From positions 4,912,833 through 4,976,832 of the forward strand of contig NZ_AP017928.1 in assembly GCF_003584645.1 (NCBI RefSeq): a DNA stretch of 64,000 nucleotides, written 5' to 3'. Below are positions 44,719 to 53,889 of the stretch, piece by piece. Positions within the stretch are counted from its first letter, which is position 1. Each line of letters opens with the position of its first letter. The position numbers and the translations under genes are program-made. Origin of the DNA: Methylocaldum marinum. GTDB taxonomy: Bacteria > Pseudomonadota > Gammaproteobacteria > Methylococcales > Methylococcaceae. The notes under the pieces were generated by a model. It was not told the origin of the DNA and ran no database searches. It saw only the letters and a list, made by a program, of their open reading frames with translations.

Positions 44719-45321
44719 ATGTCCGTTCCAAACAACTCCTTGTGGCGAAATCGCGCCCTGATCATTTTTATCGCACTGATCGCCATTATTCCTTTCGGGC
44801 TGGCGTGGTACTACGCCAAGAATCCCCAGTTGATCACCAAGCGCAGCAATTACGGCAGCCTGATCCAGCCTCCGACTCCTATCGATTACGGTGAGCTGCT
44901 TGCGCACCCCGTCGGCGGAAATGAGCTCTTGTCGGAGATCAAGGGGCGCTGGGTGATGCTGCACCTGATTTCGGACAAGTGTGCCGAGCGCTGCGCCGAG
45001 ACGCTGCATAAGACCAAGCAGATCCGGCTCATGCTGAACAAGGAGATTCCGCGGGTGCGCCGTTTAATGCTGGTGGCGGACGACACGGCCGTCACCGATC
45101 TCGCTGCCGTGCTGAATGACGATGAAACTCTCCTGGTGGCCCTGTCCGGCGAGGCTCTGCCGAAGAAATTGGCGGCGGCGCTCGGAAAGCCTATCGCCGA
45201 TGATATGGTGATTCTCCTGGATCCGTTCGGGAACGCGGCGCTGTGGTATGACTCCGGTTTCGATCCCTACGGCATGCTCAAGGATTTGAAACATCTCCTT
45301 CGCGCGTCGCAGATCGGTTGA
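44719..45321 (+). CDS. SCO-like membrane-anchored protein of the cytochrome oxidase assembly cluster
   Basis: A 200-residue protein with one N-terminal TM helix (about 13-32) and a periplasmic thioredoxin-like domain. After the strand GRWVMLHLISD comes C88-AER-C92, a CxxxC pair at the place where SCO/SenC copper chaperones have CxxxCP, and near the end DPFGNAALWYDSGFDP resembles the SCO C-terminal strand. Similar proteins sit between SURF1 and CtaA genes in many proteobacteria. A copper or thiol role in oxidase maturation is inferred. Confidence 0.7.
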   Translation: MSVPNNSLWRNRALIIFIALIAIIPFGLAWYYAKNPQLITKRSNYGSLIQPPTPIDYGELLAHPVGGNELLSEIKGRWVMLHLISDKCAERCAETLHKTKQIRLMLNKEIPRVRRLMLVADDTAVTDLAAVLNDDETLLVALSGEALPKKLAAALGKPIADDMVILLDPFGNAALWYDSGFDPYGMLKDLKHLLRASQIG

Positions 45322-45522
45322 ATCGGATGCCGGCGCTTTTAGGGCATTTTTCGATTCGGCGCAGGGCTCGAGGCTGCCGTGGATCGGGAATTATTTCCCG
45401 CCGTGACGGGGCGAGCAGCCGTCTGCGTCGGCTAGGGATTGCCGACCTTTGCGGGAGCGGGAGCTCCGATCGTTGCGGAGCAGCGCGCTCGAACCTCGAT
45501 ACGACAATAACAAAGTAGGACT

Positions 45523-47535
45523 ATGTTCAGAAACTTAACGCTTTTTTCCCTGATACTGGCCTTCTGCGTCATGGCGATGGGTGCCTACGTCCGTATTTCG
45601 GGCGCGGGACTCGGATGTCCGGACTGGCCCGGCTGCTACGGCAAGATGATCGTGGAACAGCCCGAAACCGCGGAGGCCTTGCGGCAGGCGCCGTTCGATG
45701 CGGCCAAGGCGTGGAAGGAAATGATTCACCGCTATCTGGCCGGGGGTTTGGGGGTTTCCGTACTGGTACTGGCGGGCCTGGTGTTCCGGGTGCGCGAGAA
45801 CCGGGGCAGGGCGATCGCATTGACTTATGCCACGCTCGCCCTGGTTGTGGGGCAGGCGCTGCTCGGCATGTGGACCGTGAAGTTCCGGGTCATGCCCGTG
45901 ATCGTCACGGCCCACCTGCTGGCCGGGGTGCTCACGCTGGCCTTGCTGTACTGGCTGTTTTTCACGGTCAGACCGCAGACGCCGCCGGTCGGAGACGCGC
46001 CGTGGTTGCGCCGATTTAGCGCGCTTGCCTTGCTTTTGCTGTTTGCCCAGATTTTTCTGGGCGGTTGGACGTCGTCCAATTACGCCGCGCTGTCCTGCCC
46101 GGACTTCCCCACGTGCATGGGCGCGTATTGGCCGGATGCGGATTACGCCGAGGGTTTCAGGCTTTGGCGGGGGATCGGTCCGGATTACCAGCGAGGCGTA
46201 CTGCCTCCGGATGCGCGTGTTGCCATTCATTGGGCGCACCGAATCGGAGCCGTCGCTGTGTTTCTGGTTCTCAGCGTGCTGGCTTTTGCGATTACTTCGA
46301 ATCGCAAGGTTCCTCGCCTGAGCAAGCCCGGCGTGCTGCTGAGCTTTTTGCTGCTGGCGGAGATCAGCCTTGGAATCGCGACGGTTCTGCTGCGCTTGCC
46401 GCTCGCCGCGGCGGTCGCGCACCACGCGGTCGCCGCGCTGCTTTGGCTGAATCTGGTCCATGTTTATTTGTACCTCCGTGAGCCGCGCCGCACCGAGGCG
46501 GAAGCGCCCGCGCGCGAGGAAGCCGTGGAGCGTGCCGGTGCCGCTTTGCCTGCCGAGGTCCCGCCGCCGGTCGTTCCGCAGATTCCCGCCGTAGAGGTGC
46601 CGGTGCGGCCCACGCCGGAAGGCATGTTCGTCCGGCTTAAAAGCCAGTTGGGCAAAACCCGTAGCGGGCTCACCGGCTTTCTCGGGTCGCTGGCGCTAGG
46701 CAAGAAAGCCATCGATCAGGACGTTCTGGAAGATATCGAGTCCCAGCTTCTCATGGCCGACGTCGGCGTAGCGGCGACTCAGGATATCATTCGGCATCTG
46801 ACGGAAAGCCTGGAGCGGCATCAATTGGAGGAAGCAGGAAGCTTGTCGGCCAGCCTCCGCGATTATCTGTACGACGTCCTGCGGCCGGTCAGCTTTCCGC
46901 TGGACATTCCGGCCGAAACTCGGCCGTTCGTGATCCTGGTCGTGGGCGTGAACGGCGTGGGCAAGACCACGACCATCGGCAAGCTCGCGAAACGCCTTCA
47001 AAACCAGGGCCACAGCGTCATGCTGGCGGCCGGCGATACTTTCCGGGCCGCTGCGGTCGAACAGTTGCAGACCTGGGGCGAGCGGAATAACGTCCAGGTC
47101 GTCGCCCAGCATACCGGGGCCGATTCGGCTTCGGTCATCTACGACGCGGTGCAGGCGGCTCAGGCGCGGGGCGTCGACGTGCTGATCGCCGATACGGCGG
47201 GCCGCCTCCATACCAAATCGAATCTCATGGAGGAGCTGAGCAAGATCAAGCGCATCATGGGCAGGCTGGACGAAACCGCGCCGCACGAAGTGCTCCTGGT
47301 GCTCGACGCCGGCACCGGACAGAACGCGATTTCACAAGCCAAACTGTTCAACGAGGCGGTCGGCCTGACGGGCATCGCGCTCACCAAGCTCGACGGCACC
47401 GCCAAGGGCGGCGTCATTTTCGCCCTGGCCAAGCAGTTCGGGCTGCCGATACGATTCATCGGGATCGGTGAGGGCATCGACGATTTGCAGGATTTCGATG
47501 CGCGGAAATTCGTCGACGCGCTATTCGCCGAATAA
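45523..47535 (+). CDS. Fusion of heme A synthase (CtaA/COX15) with SRP receptor FtsY
   Basis: One uninterrupted 670-codon frame. Residues 1 to about 330 are a complete CtaA: eight hydrophobic segments, the loop Cys pairs CPDWPGC and CPDFPTC, and heme-ligand histidines at 69 (MIHRYLAG), 131 (TAHLLAG), 236/239 (IHWAHRIGA) and 300/301 (AHHAVAALLW). Residues 331-365 are an Ala/Pro/Glu-rich linker without a stop. Residues 368-670 are a complete FtsY NG domain: G1 GVNGVGKTTT (from about 474), DTAGRLHTKSNLMEEL (about 557) and TKLDGTAKGG (about 621). An ATG at 46624 (residue 368, MFVRLKSQLGK) could start FtsY alone. The CtaA C-terminus should face the cytoplasm, so FtsY would be on the right side. 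Confidence 0.9.
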   Translation: MFRNLTLFSLILAFCVMAMGAYVRISGAGLGCPDWPGCYGKMIVEQPETAEALRQAPFDAAKAWKEMIHRYLAGGLGVSVLVLAGLVFRVRENRGRAIALTYATLALVVGQALLGMWTVKFRVMPVIVTAHLLAGVLTLALLYWLFFTVRPQTPPVGDAPWLRRFSALALLLLFAQIFLGGWTSSNYAALSCPDFPTCMGAYWPDADYAEGFRLWRGIGPDYQRGVLPPDARVAIHWAHRIGAVAVFLVLSVLAFAITSNRKVPRLSKPGVLLSFLLLAEISLGIATVLLRLPLAAAVAHHAVAALLWLNLVHVYLYLREPRRTEAEAPAREEAVERAGAALPAEVPPPVVPQIPAVEVPVRPTPEGMFVRLKSQLGKTRSGLTGFLGSLALGKKAIDQDVLEDIESQLLMADVGVAATQDIIRHLTESLERHQLEEAGSLSASLRDYLYDVLRPVSFPLDIPAETRPFVILVVGVNGVGKTTTIGKLAKRLQNQGHSVMLAAGDTFRAAAVEQLQTWGERNNVQVVAQHTGADSASVIYDAVQAAQARGVDVLIADTAGRLHTKSNLMEELSKIKRIMGRLDETAPHEVLLVLDAGTGQNAISQAKLFNEAVGLTGIALTKLDGTAKGGVIFALAKQFGLPIRFIGIGEGIDDLQDFDARKFVDALFAE

Positions 47536-47547
47536 TGCCGCCGCACG

Positions 47548-49899
47548 CTAGCGGGGTGATCCGACCGGCCGCGGCTTTTCTTCGTAAAGACCGGTCAGCC
47601 TCCGACGGAACTCGTTGGTGATTTCACTGGACTTGGCCCGGTCGTGCACTACGCGGGGGGTGAGCAGAACCACGAGTTCGGTCCGGGTTTGAGATGTGGT
47701 GGTCGTACCGAACAAGCTGCCTATAACGGGCAGCTTGTATAGGAAGGGAATCCCGCTTTTGTTTTTCGTCGTCCGGTCGCTGATCAGACCCCCGAGGACG
47801 ATGGTGTCGTCGTCCTTGACGGTCACACTGCTCTTGATTTGCCGCTGGAAAATAACCGGCGAACTGATGCCTGTTACCGTCTGATCGCTGAGGTTGTCGA
47901 CAGCCTGCTCGATGTCCAGGGTCACCAGTCCGCCGGCATTGACCCGCGGCCGGATGTTCAGAAGTACGCCGGTATCGCGATATTGGATCGTAGCGGTGCT
48001 GATCGGCACGCCCCCGCCGGTCAGCGGCGTCGATTGGGAGGTCTGGATCGGCACCTGATCACCCACTTTGATGGTGGCTTCTTGATTATTGAGTACCATC
48101 AGCGACGGCGACGACAGCACGTTGACCTTGTTCTCGCTGGCCAAGGCCCTGAGCAGGATTCGGATATCCCTCGCGCTGTTGACGAAGGCGTAGGCAAAAC
48201 CTCCGCCCGTGGCCGCGGCTGCCGTGGTAAGCGCATTGCTTGTCAATTCGGCTGCCCCCGGAGTCGTGCTGCCTTGTGCATATGCGCCGCTACCTTGATT
48301 GAACAGCCACTGAAGTCCGTACTGTAGCTGTCCGGTCAGGGTCAGCTCGACGATCGAGGCATCGATCAGTACCTGTAACGGCACCCGATCCAACTCTTTG
48401 ATCACCGCCTCGATCTCTTTGTATTCCTGGGCTTTGGCGATGATGATCAAGGCGTTGTTCGATGCATCTGCAACGATGCGCATTCCGCCGACCTCCGCGA
48501 CCGTGGCGCCGCGCGCCTGCCGGCCACTGCTGATGCCGCGTCCTCTGGCGCCCGTGCCTAGTCCGGTGCCGGTGCCGATCCCGGTCCCGGTCCCGCTGCC
48601 GAGTCCGGTCCCGGTGCCCAACCCGCCGGTTTGGCGGGTGCTGCTCGTTGAGGTACCCCCGAACCTGTCGTTGCCGGTAGTGGAGCCGAGCCCGCGACCG
48701 GATCTCGATGTTCCGGTCCCGCCGAACGAGGTTCCGTTCTGATCGCCGAAGCCCCCGTCGGCGGCACCGAATCCGCCGATTTCGGTACCCGCCATTCCGG
48801 GGCTCAGGGAAGGTCCGCGTCGCTGCTGCGCCCGTCCCTCGCCAAAAATTCCGCTCAAGGTCTCCGCCAATTCAACGGCGTCCACGTTCTGCACCCGGTA
48901 AACATGAATCCCGCCCACTCGGGTCGTGCTGTAGCGGTCGAGTCGCTCCACCCACATTTCGACTTCGTCCAAATAGCTCGGTTGGGGCGTCACCGCCAGG
49001 ATGGCGTTGAGCCGTTCGATAGGCAATAACCGAACGACACCCGCCAGAGGCCCTTTGGTCGTATCGCCGAAAACCTTATCCAGCTCTTCCGCTATCGTTG
49101 CGGGTTCGACGTTGCGAAGCGGGTAAAGTCCGACCGACATGCCGCGCATGAAATCCACGTCGAAAAGTCGGATGGTATCCAGCACGCCCTCAAGTTCCTC
49201 GCCGGTGCCCGCCAGTACCAGAATATTCCGGGCTTCGTCGGCGCGGATGACGGACTTGGGCGGCATCATGGGTTCTATGACTTTTTGCATTTCCTGCGCG
49301 CCCACGTAACGCAAGGGCACGACGCGCAGCTGGTAGCCCGCCGGGATCGACTGGCCGGCGATTCCGAGCCGGGCTCCCGGAGCATTGATCGCCGCGGTGG
49401 CCTCCGGCTCAATGCGGTACAGTCCTTTTTCCTTGATCAATACGGCGCCGTTTATCTTGAGCAGCATTTCCAGGGTGGGTACGAGTTCGGCGTCGCTCAA
49501 GGGGCGGGCGGTTTGAAGGCTTACCTTGCCGGCCACCTTGGGGCTCAGGACGTAGTTGACCCTCAGCATGTCGCCCAGTATGACCTTGGCCACTTCGCCC
49601 AAATCGGCGTCGTCGAAATTGAGCGTGTATTTTCCTTCTTTCGAGGGCACCTTTTCGGCGCGCGCTCCGGGTGCTATCAGGTTCCCGGTGGCAGGGTAGA
49701 ATTCGGGAGGCCTGACCGCCTGTGCCTCGAGCGGTTCGGTTTGTATCGGAGCAGGCTCCCCCTCGGTCTTGTGGGTATCGATAGCCAAGTTCGCCGGCAA
49801 GGGCTGCTTTGTCATAGCGGGTCCCAAGTAATCGCATCCCGAAAATCCCAAGGCAGCCACTAACGGTGCAACTACGAATCGACTTGTTGTTCTGTACAT
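47548..49899 (-). CDS. gspD: Type II secretion secretin GspD
   Basis: GspD forms the outer-membrane channel of type II secretion. The 783-residue product has a lipoprotein signal (LGFSGC, Cys22), so it may reach the outer membrane as a lipoprotein. Next come the N0-N3 ring domains (from about 90, LNFDDADLGEVAKVILGDML) and the secretin core with VPIQTSQSTPLTGGGVP and the gate region VTVKDDDTIVLGGLISDRTT. Between N-domains lies a low-complexity Gly/Thr/Ser linker (DNA about 48530-48780) made of GTGTGLG-type repeats, longer than usual. It is the last gene of the gsp set, about 500 bp after gspC, and converges on ctaA-ftsY. Confidence 0.94.
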   Translation of the reverse strand: MYRTTSRFVVAPLVAALGFSGCDYLGPAMTKQPLPANLAIDTHKTEGEPAPIQTEPLEAQAVRPPEFYPATGNLIAPGARAEKVPSKEGKYTLNFDDADLGEVAKVILGDMLRVNYVLSPKVAGKVSLQTARPLSDAELVPTLEMLLKINGAVLIKEKGLYRIEPEATAAINAPGARLGIAGQSIPAGYQLRVVPLRYVGAQEMQKVIEPMMPPKSVIRADEARNILVLAGTGEELEGVLDTIRLFDVDFMRGMSVGLYPLRNVEPATIAEELDKVFGDTTKGPLAGVVRLLPIERLNAILAVTPQPSYLDEVEMWVERLDRYSTTRVGGIHVYRVQNVDAVELAETLSGIFGEGRAQQRRGPSLSPGMAGTEIGGFGAADGGFGDQNGTSFGGTGTSRSGRGLGSTTGNDRFGGTSTSSTRQTGGLGTGTGLGSGTGTGIGTGTGLGTGARGRGISSGRQARGATVAEVGGMRIVADASNNALIIIAKAQEYKEIEAVIKELDRVPLQVLIDASIVELTLTGQLQYGLQWLFNQGSGAYAQGSTTPGAAELTSNALTTAAAATGGGFAYAFVNSARDIRILLRALASENKVNVLSSPSLMVLNNQEATIKVGDQVPIQTSQSTPLTGGGVPISTATIQYRDTGVLLNIRPRVNAGGLVTLDIEQAVDNLSDQTVTGISSPVIFQRQIKSSVTVKDDDTIVLGGLISDRTTKNKSGIPFLYKLPVIGSLFGTTTTSQTRTELVVLLTPRVVHDRAKSSEITNEFRRRLTGLYEEKPRPVGSPR

Positions 49900-50098
49900 G
49901 GACTCTTAATTGTTTTGATTGCTGGATGGCCGCTCGAAAAACCGACATCCCGATACTTTTCGAGCAAAAAAGCAAAAACTTTCTTTTTATTTTCCCAGTT
50001 CGACGCGGTGCGTTAGCCGATGGCGGCGACCCGGCGCCCCATGTCGAGTGCCGAACAAGGGCCGGCCGAATGCTCCAGGGAAGGACAGCTACTCTTAA

Positions 50099-50181
50099 GG
50101 AAGCTCTGATTAAGTCCTTCGACAGGCCTGTCCTGAGCGGGGTCGGAGGGTATGAACGGAATCCACTTATTCAGAGCTTCC
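50099..50181. mobile_element. Short inverted-repeat element, family 2, copy B (83 bp)
   Basis: The ends GGAAGCTCTGATTAAG and CTTATTCAGAGCTTCC match those of the element at 27504-27613, but the interior (with CCTTCGACAGGCCTGTCCTG) is unrelated to that copy and resembles the dispersed repeat near 1560. Confidence 0.65.
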
Positions 50182-50199
50182 TTAATGGCCGTAAGCTGA

Positions 50200-50306
50200 G
50201 TTACCGTGCGTAAAGAAAGTAAAGTCCCATTCGAATCGCCCTCACCCCAACCCTCTCCCAGAGGGAGAGGGGGCTCTTGTGGCTTCACTTTCTTGACCAT
50301 TAGTAA
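50200..50306. mobile_element. Short inverted-repeat element, family 1, copy B (107 bp)
   Basis: Same length and layout as the copy at 21811-21917: left end AAAGAAAGTAAAG, central CCCTCTCCC/GGGAGAGGG hairpin, right end CTTCACTTTCTTGACC. It lies 18 bp from a family 2 element in the gap between gspD and gspC, a stretch (49900-50404) with no gene. Confidence 0.65.
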
Positions 50307-50404
50307 GCGAAAACGGGGGAGTTTTGCGCCTTGCATCGCAGCTCCGTGAATGGGCATTTACGACATCCTCGTACGAGACTCCGTATTCTAATCGCTGTAG
50401 TTTA

Positions 50405-51073
50405 CTAATCCACGTTTGCCTCGTCTTCGACGGCTTCCTCTTCTTCCACGATCTCGGGTTCCTCTTCCGGCTCTTCCTCGGGCGGCGGCGGAGACTGACG
50501 TACCGGCGGCTTCGGCGGCGGCTGCCGTCGAGGCGCCTGGTGAGGGGGTGTGTGCGTCGCCTGAGCCGGGGCAGTCTTGGGTTTCGGTTTGAGCAGCATC
50601 AGTTCGCGTTGCTCAGCATCACGCTGCAGCGTCACTCTATCCGGTGCGAATTCGACCAGCGTCCAACCATCGATCGTGCCGTTCTTTTTCAAGCGCTTAT
50701 ATTTGCCCTTGGCGTCGACCACGAGCGCGGTCTTGTCGTTCGGCGTAAACGCAACGCCCATTAGTTTAACGTTCAAGGGCGTATCCGGTGCGGCGGTCGT
50801 CGTTGCTTCGCCAACCTCGACTCCGGGTCGGCGGCTTGCCATGAATAACGGACGCTCGACGATGGTTTCGTATTCCTGGATTTCGGGTAGCTCGAAATCT
50901 TCGGTTTCGACCGGCTCGGCCGATTGCGGATTTGCCGCCTTTTCCGAAGAAGCCGCCACGGTTGACCGCTTGTTTTTCAATATCGCCGATTCGACGGCGA
51001 CGCCGATGAGCAGCAAGCCGGCAACGGTGGCCAGAATCAGGCTCAGCAAATTGTCACGGGTCCATCGGCTCAT
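50405..51073 (-). CDS. Type II secretion inner-membrane clamp protein (GspC/PilP-like)
   Basis: A 222-residue bitopic protein: one TM helix (about 10-30), then an HR-type domain opened by ERPLF (73-77) and running through LNVKLMGVAFTPNDKTALVV and VTLQRDAEQRELMLL. The HR domain of GspC contacts the secretin N0 domain, linking the inner-membrane platform to GspD. The C-terminal about 55 residues are Pro-rich and then strongly acidic (PEEEPEEEPEIVEEEE), and there is no PDZ or coiled-coil domain. It ends about 500 bp upstream of gspD and starts 3 bases after gspM. Confidence 0.78.
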   Translation of the reverse strand: MSRWTRDNLLSLILATVAGLLLIGVAVESAILKNKRSTVAASSEKAANPQSAEPVETEDFELPEIQEYETIVERPLFMASRRPGVEVGEATTTAAPDTPLNVKLMGVAFTPNDKTALVVDAKGKYKRLKKNGTIDGWTLVEFAPDRVTLQRDAEQRELMLLKPKPKTAPAQATHTPPHQAPRRQPPPKPPVRQSPPPPEEEPEEEPEIVEEEEAVEDEANVD

Positions 51074-51076
51074 GGC

Positions 51077-51577
51077 TTAGTTACCCTGCATGTAGCCGAC
51101 GACATCGAAATCCACGCTCAATTTGTCGATCGGCTGGGATTGCTTGAGGATCGGATTGCGCGGCATCCGAATCGGCCGAATATTGAGATTTTCCACGAAC
51201 AGCACGGGTTTCGAGGTTTCGATGCTGTGCAAGACATCGCGCAATACGTCGGTACTGCCGTTCACGCGTATTTTTACCGCTATCCGGGTGAAATTCTCTT
51301 CTTTCCGTTCCGGGATCACCTGGGTGCTGGTCAGTTCGCCGCCAGCCTGGCTTACGATTTCCTTGACGGTGGATTGCAGTTCGGCGGAAGCCAAAGCGCC
51401 GGTGTCGCGTGCGATAAAGCGTTCGTCCTGCTGCCCGGCGGCCTTGATTTGCTCCAGTTTAGCCAGAAGATCGTCCTTCTCCGCGGCGATTTTCTGGTAG
51501 CGCTGCAAGCGGAACCGCAAATCGTCGACAGCATCGCTATACTCGCGTCCCAGGTCGACCAGCGGAGCGATCGCCAC
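51077..51577 (-). CDS. gspM: Type II secretion protein GspM
   Basis: GspM pairs with GspL in the inner-membrane platform. The 166-residue frame from the GTG at 51577 has a coiled-coil region (RFRLQRYQKIAAEKDDLLAK) and a ferredoxin-like domain ending LSVDFDVVGYMQGN. In the same frame, upstream codons encode RLLALGILFGVIALLYLV, a membrane helix that GspM needs, so the true start is probably further up. The open frame there has no ATG, GTG or TTG near the gspL end; CTG at 51658 is the best candidate, overlapping gspL. Confidence 0.8.
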   Translation of the reverse strand: MAIAPLVDLGREYSDAVDDLRFRLQRYQKIAAEKDDLLAKLEQIKAAGQQDERFIARDTGALASAELQSTVKEIVSQAGGELTSTQVIPERKEENFTRIAVKIRVNGSTDVLRDVLHSIETSKPVLFVENLNIRPIRMPRNPILKQSQPIDKLSVDFDVVGYMQGN

Positions 51578-51632
51578 CAGATAAAGGAGTGCGATGACAC
51601 CGAAGAGAATTCCAAGTGCCAGTAGTCGAGGT

Positions 51633-52751
51633 TTATTCAGATGTAGTCGGTTTTTCAGAGAACCTCCCGTTGACGACCTCGCTGGCGATTTGGAAACGTT
51701 CCAGTCCGCTCGCCATGTCTTTTGTAACGGGCGAAACGAAACTGGTATTTTGAAAAAAAGGCGACGCCTCGATCAGTCCGATCAAGGCCGAAGCGGACGG
51801 CGACTGTCCCTGCATGACCAATCGATGGTCCCGGTACTGCAAACCATTCAGCCAGGTATGGTCGGGCATGACGTCGGTCAGTTCCCTGAGCATATCGATC
51901 AGCGCCGGCTCGGTACGTTTTTTTTGCTGGAGAAATCTCGTCTGGTGCACCAGGGTCTCCAATTCCTGGCGCAAGGATTCGACTTCCTTTGCCACCTTGC
52001 TGACTTTTTTCACCTCCAGTTCCAGCTCCGATACCAGCGATTTGTTGGCCCAGATCGGCAGTATGCCCAGCGTGACCAGAAGCGACACGATCAATGCGGC
52101 CAACGTCCAATTGATTCTATTGGGCCAAGGATTTCGCGGCGGCCGGTATTGCTCGGGCATTAAATCGTAGGCCCCGAGCGGGGAATCGCCTGCTGCGTCA
52201 ACCAGGTCGGGCCGCCAGCCCCATACCGCCAGTTCTTCCAGCAAGGCGTCCAACTTGCTGCGCGGCGCCAGTACCAGTTCCACCTTGATCTGACGGCTTG
52301 CCGGCAGGCGCTCCAACAATCGTGCCGAGGAATAGACTTGCTCGCTCTTGAACGGTGTCAGGCGATCCATCTCGAATGCCACCACCTGGTTCAGATTTTC
52401 TTCGGCCGCCGACGGAAGCTTCAAGGTTTTCCGCAGCGACTGATCGGGCGTCAAGCGCAGAACAATTTTTGCTTCGGCCAGTTCGGGCGTGTGTTCCAGG
52501 AGGCGGTCACGCTTTTGGCTGCCGCTATCGTCCAGGGTGAAATAACCGAGCGCATGGTCTCCTTCATCTCCACGGTAAACCGCGCTGACACCGTCTTCGT
52601 CCTTGGTCAGCATCAGATACTCGCTGGTCGTGCCGAGAAGTTTTCGCAATCTCGCCGGTACGAGAAAGGATAATTCGTCCTGCCACCAGCGGAAGAACTT
52701 TGCAGCGTCGAGATGGATCGGCGTATCGAGTTTCAGCATGCGTGCGGCCAT
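51633..52751 (-). CDS. gspL: Type II secretion protein GspL (PilN-like C-terminal domain)
   Basis: GspL links the GspE ATPase to the membrane platform. The 372-residue product has a cytoplasmic actin-like part (about 1-210, with LRLTPDQSLRKTLKLP and VVAFEMDRLTPF), a TM helix (WTLAALIVSLLVTLGILPIW, about 214-233), a coiled coil and a PilN-type ferredoxin-like domain. It overlaps the probable true start of gspM. It lies about 210 bp downstream of gspK. An internal Met at residue 5 is an alternative start. Confidence 0.85.
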   Translation of the reverse strand: MAARMLKLDTPIHLDAAKFFRWWQDELSFLVPARLRKLLGTTSEYLMLTKDEDGVSAVYRGDEGDHALGYFTLDDSGSQKRDRLLEHTPELAEAKIVLRLTPDQSLRKTLKLPSAAEENLNQVVAFEMDRLTPFKSEQVYSSARLLERLPASRQIKVELVLAPRSKLDALLEELAVWGWRPDLVDAAGDSPLGAYDLMPEQYRPPRNPWPNRINWTLAALIVSLLVTLGILPIWANKSLVSELELEVKKVSKVAKEVESLRQELETLVHQTRFLQQKKRTEPALIDMLRELTDVMPDHTWLNGLQYRDHRLVMQGQSPSASALIGLIEASPFFQNTSFVSPVTKDMASGLERFQIASEVVNGRFSEKPTTSE

Positions 52752-52965
52752 GGGTACGCAAGTCGGACGGCGGGTCGCGACAATGATGAGCGGTGCGGGC
52801 TTAGGGCAGCGGGCGAGCGAACGTCCGCCCGGGGAAACTGCGTCGTGGCCGGGGCAGCCGGGCGCGCAGAGATTTGCTCCGAATGATGCTGCGGATCATG
52901 ACCGGGACGGTTGGAACCCATTGGATTTTCAAGTGCATATAAGCGGACAGGAGCCGTTCTGTGGA

Positions 52966-53889
52966 TCATGGATTGAATGTTACGCCGATTGCTTGAGGTT
53001 TCCATCTCAGAAAAACGAAGGGCGTCGTCGCAGGGCGCCCCGCTTCCCGTCGAACGACGGCCATGGTGGGCGGTTCCGAATGGTTCTGCGACAGCGGACG
53101 CGCGTAAATCGTGTAAACCGAATTCCCGAACGAGTGGAACCGGATTCCCGGAACCGCGGGGATCGGAGGAGGGGGAGCATTTCCGGTCGCAGTTTCGCGG
53201 GCGGCGATATAGCTGTCCACCGCCTGGACGTCTCCGTCGGTCAAAGCCAACAAGACGGTTCTCGATGCCTTTGCCGGATTGATCCCGTCGACATTGTTGT
53301 AAAGCGTGAAATAAGGTTCGAAATTTCGATAAAGCGACGGGGTCATACCGAAAACACCGCGGAGTTCCTCCAGGACGAGAAAATTGCGGTTTTGGGGCGA
53401 CTGCGCGAGGCCGGCTGCTCGATAATCGGCGGCTTCCGCCCCGCTCAGGCGCTTCAGGTCGTCGTTGTCGCGCCAGTCGAAAATGGCGTCGCTCAATGTC
53501 ACCGCCTGGTCTTCGTCCCGGGTGAGCTTGGCCAAGAAAGTCCGCAGCGTGGATTCCTGGGCGGCATTGAGATCGATTTTTCCCGCTTCGTCATAAATGC
53601 GTACTTCCACGGGGATTCCGCCCAGCCTCAATCGATAGGGCGTGCCGTCGGCGCGCCAACGGTCCGCAGCATTCGGCAAAGAGAGCATGAACATGGCGTA
53701 ATGGATGCCGCCGTCTGCCAGGGCAACGGCCCGAGCGCGTTCGCGGGCATTGGTCACCAGCGAGGTTTCCCGTTGGGTCGACAAGGCGAAACTGCCCGCC
53801 ATGATGGTCATCAAGGCCAGAATCCAGAGCACCAGGATAAGAGCAACGCCGTGCTGTTCCGCACTTCGGGGATATGCCATAGGGGTCAT
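52966..53889 (-). CDS. gspK: Type II secretion minor pseudopilin GspK
   Basis: GspK caps the pseudopilus tip with GspI and GspJ. The 307-residue product has the prepilin-type N-terminus QHGVALILVLWILALMTIMA, with no Glu at position 5, as usual for GspK, and a large periplasmic domain with the family motif AGKIDLNAA and DAIFDWRDNDDLKRL (helix-hairpin-helix-like insert). Length is typical. The start overlaps the gspJ stop (ATGA type). The 214-bp gap to gspL holds no gene. Confidence 0.92.
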   Translation of the reverse strand: MTPMAYPRSAEQHGVALILVLWILALMTIMAGSFALSTQRETSLVTNARERARAVALADGGIHYAMFMLSLPNAADRWRADGTPYRLRLGGIPVEVRIYDEAGKIDLNAAQESTLRTFLAKLTRDEDQAVTLSDAIFDWRDNDDLKRLSGAEAADYRAAGLAQSPQNRNFLVLEELRGVFGMTPSLYRNFEPYFTLYNNVDGINPAKASRTVLLALTDGDVQAVDSYIAARETATGNAPPPPIPAVPGIRFHSFGNSVYTIYARPLSQNHSEPPTMAVVRREAGRPATTPFVFLRWKPQAIGVTFNP

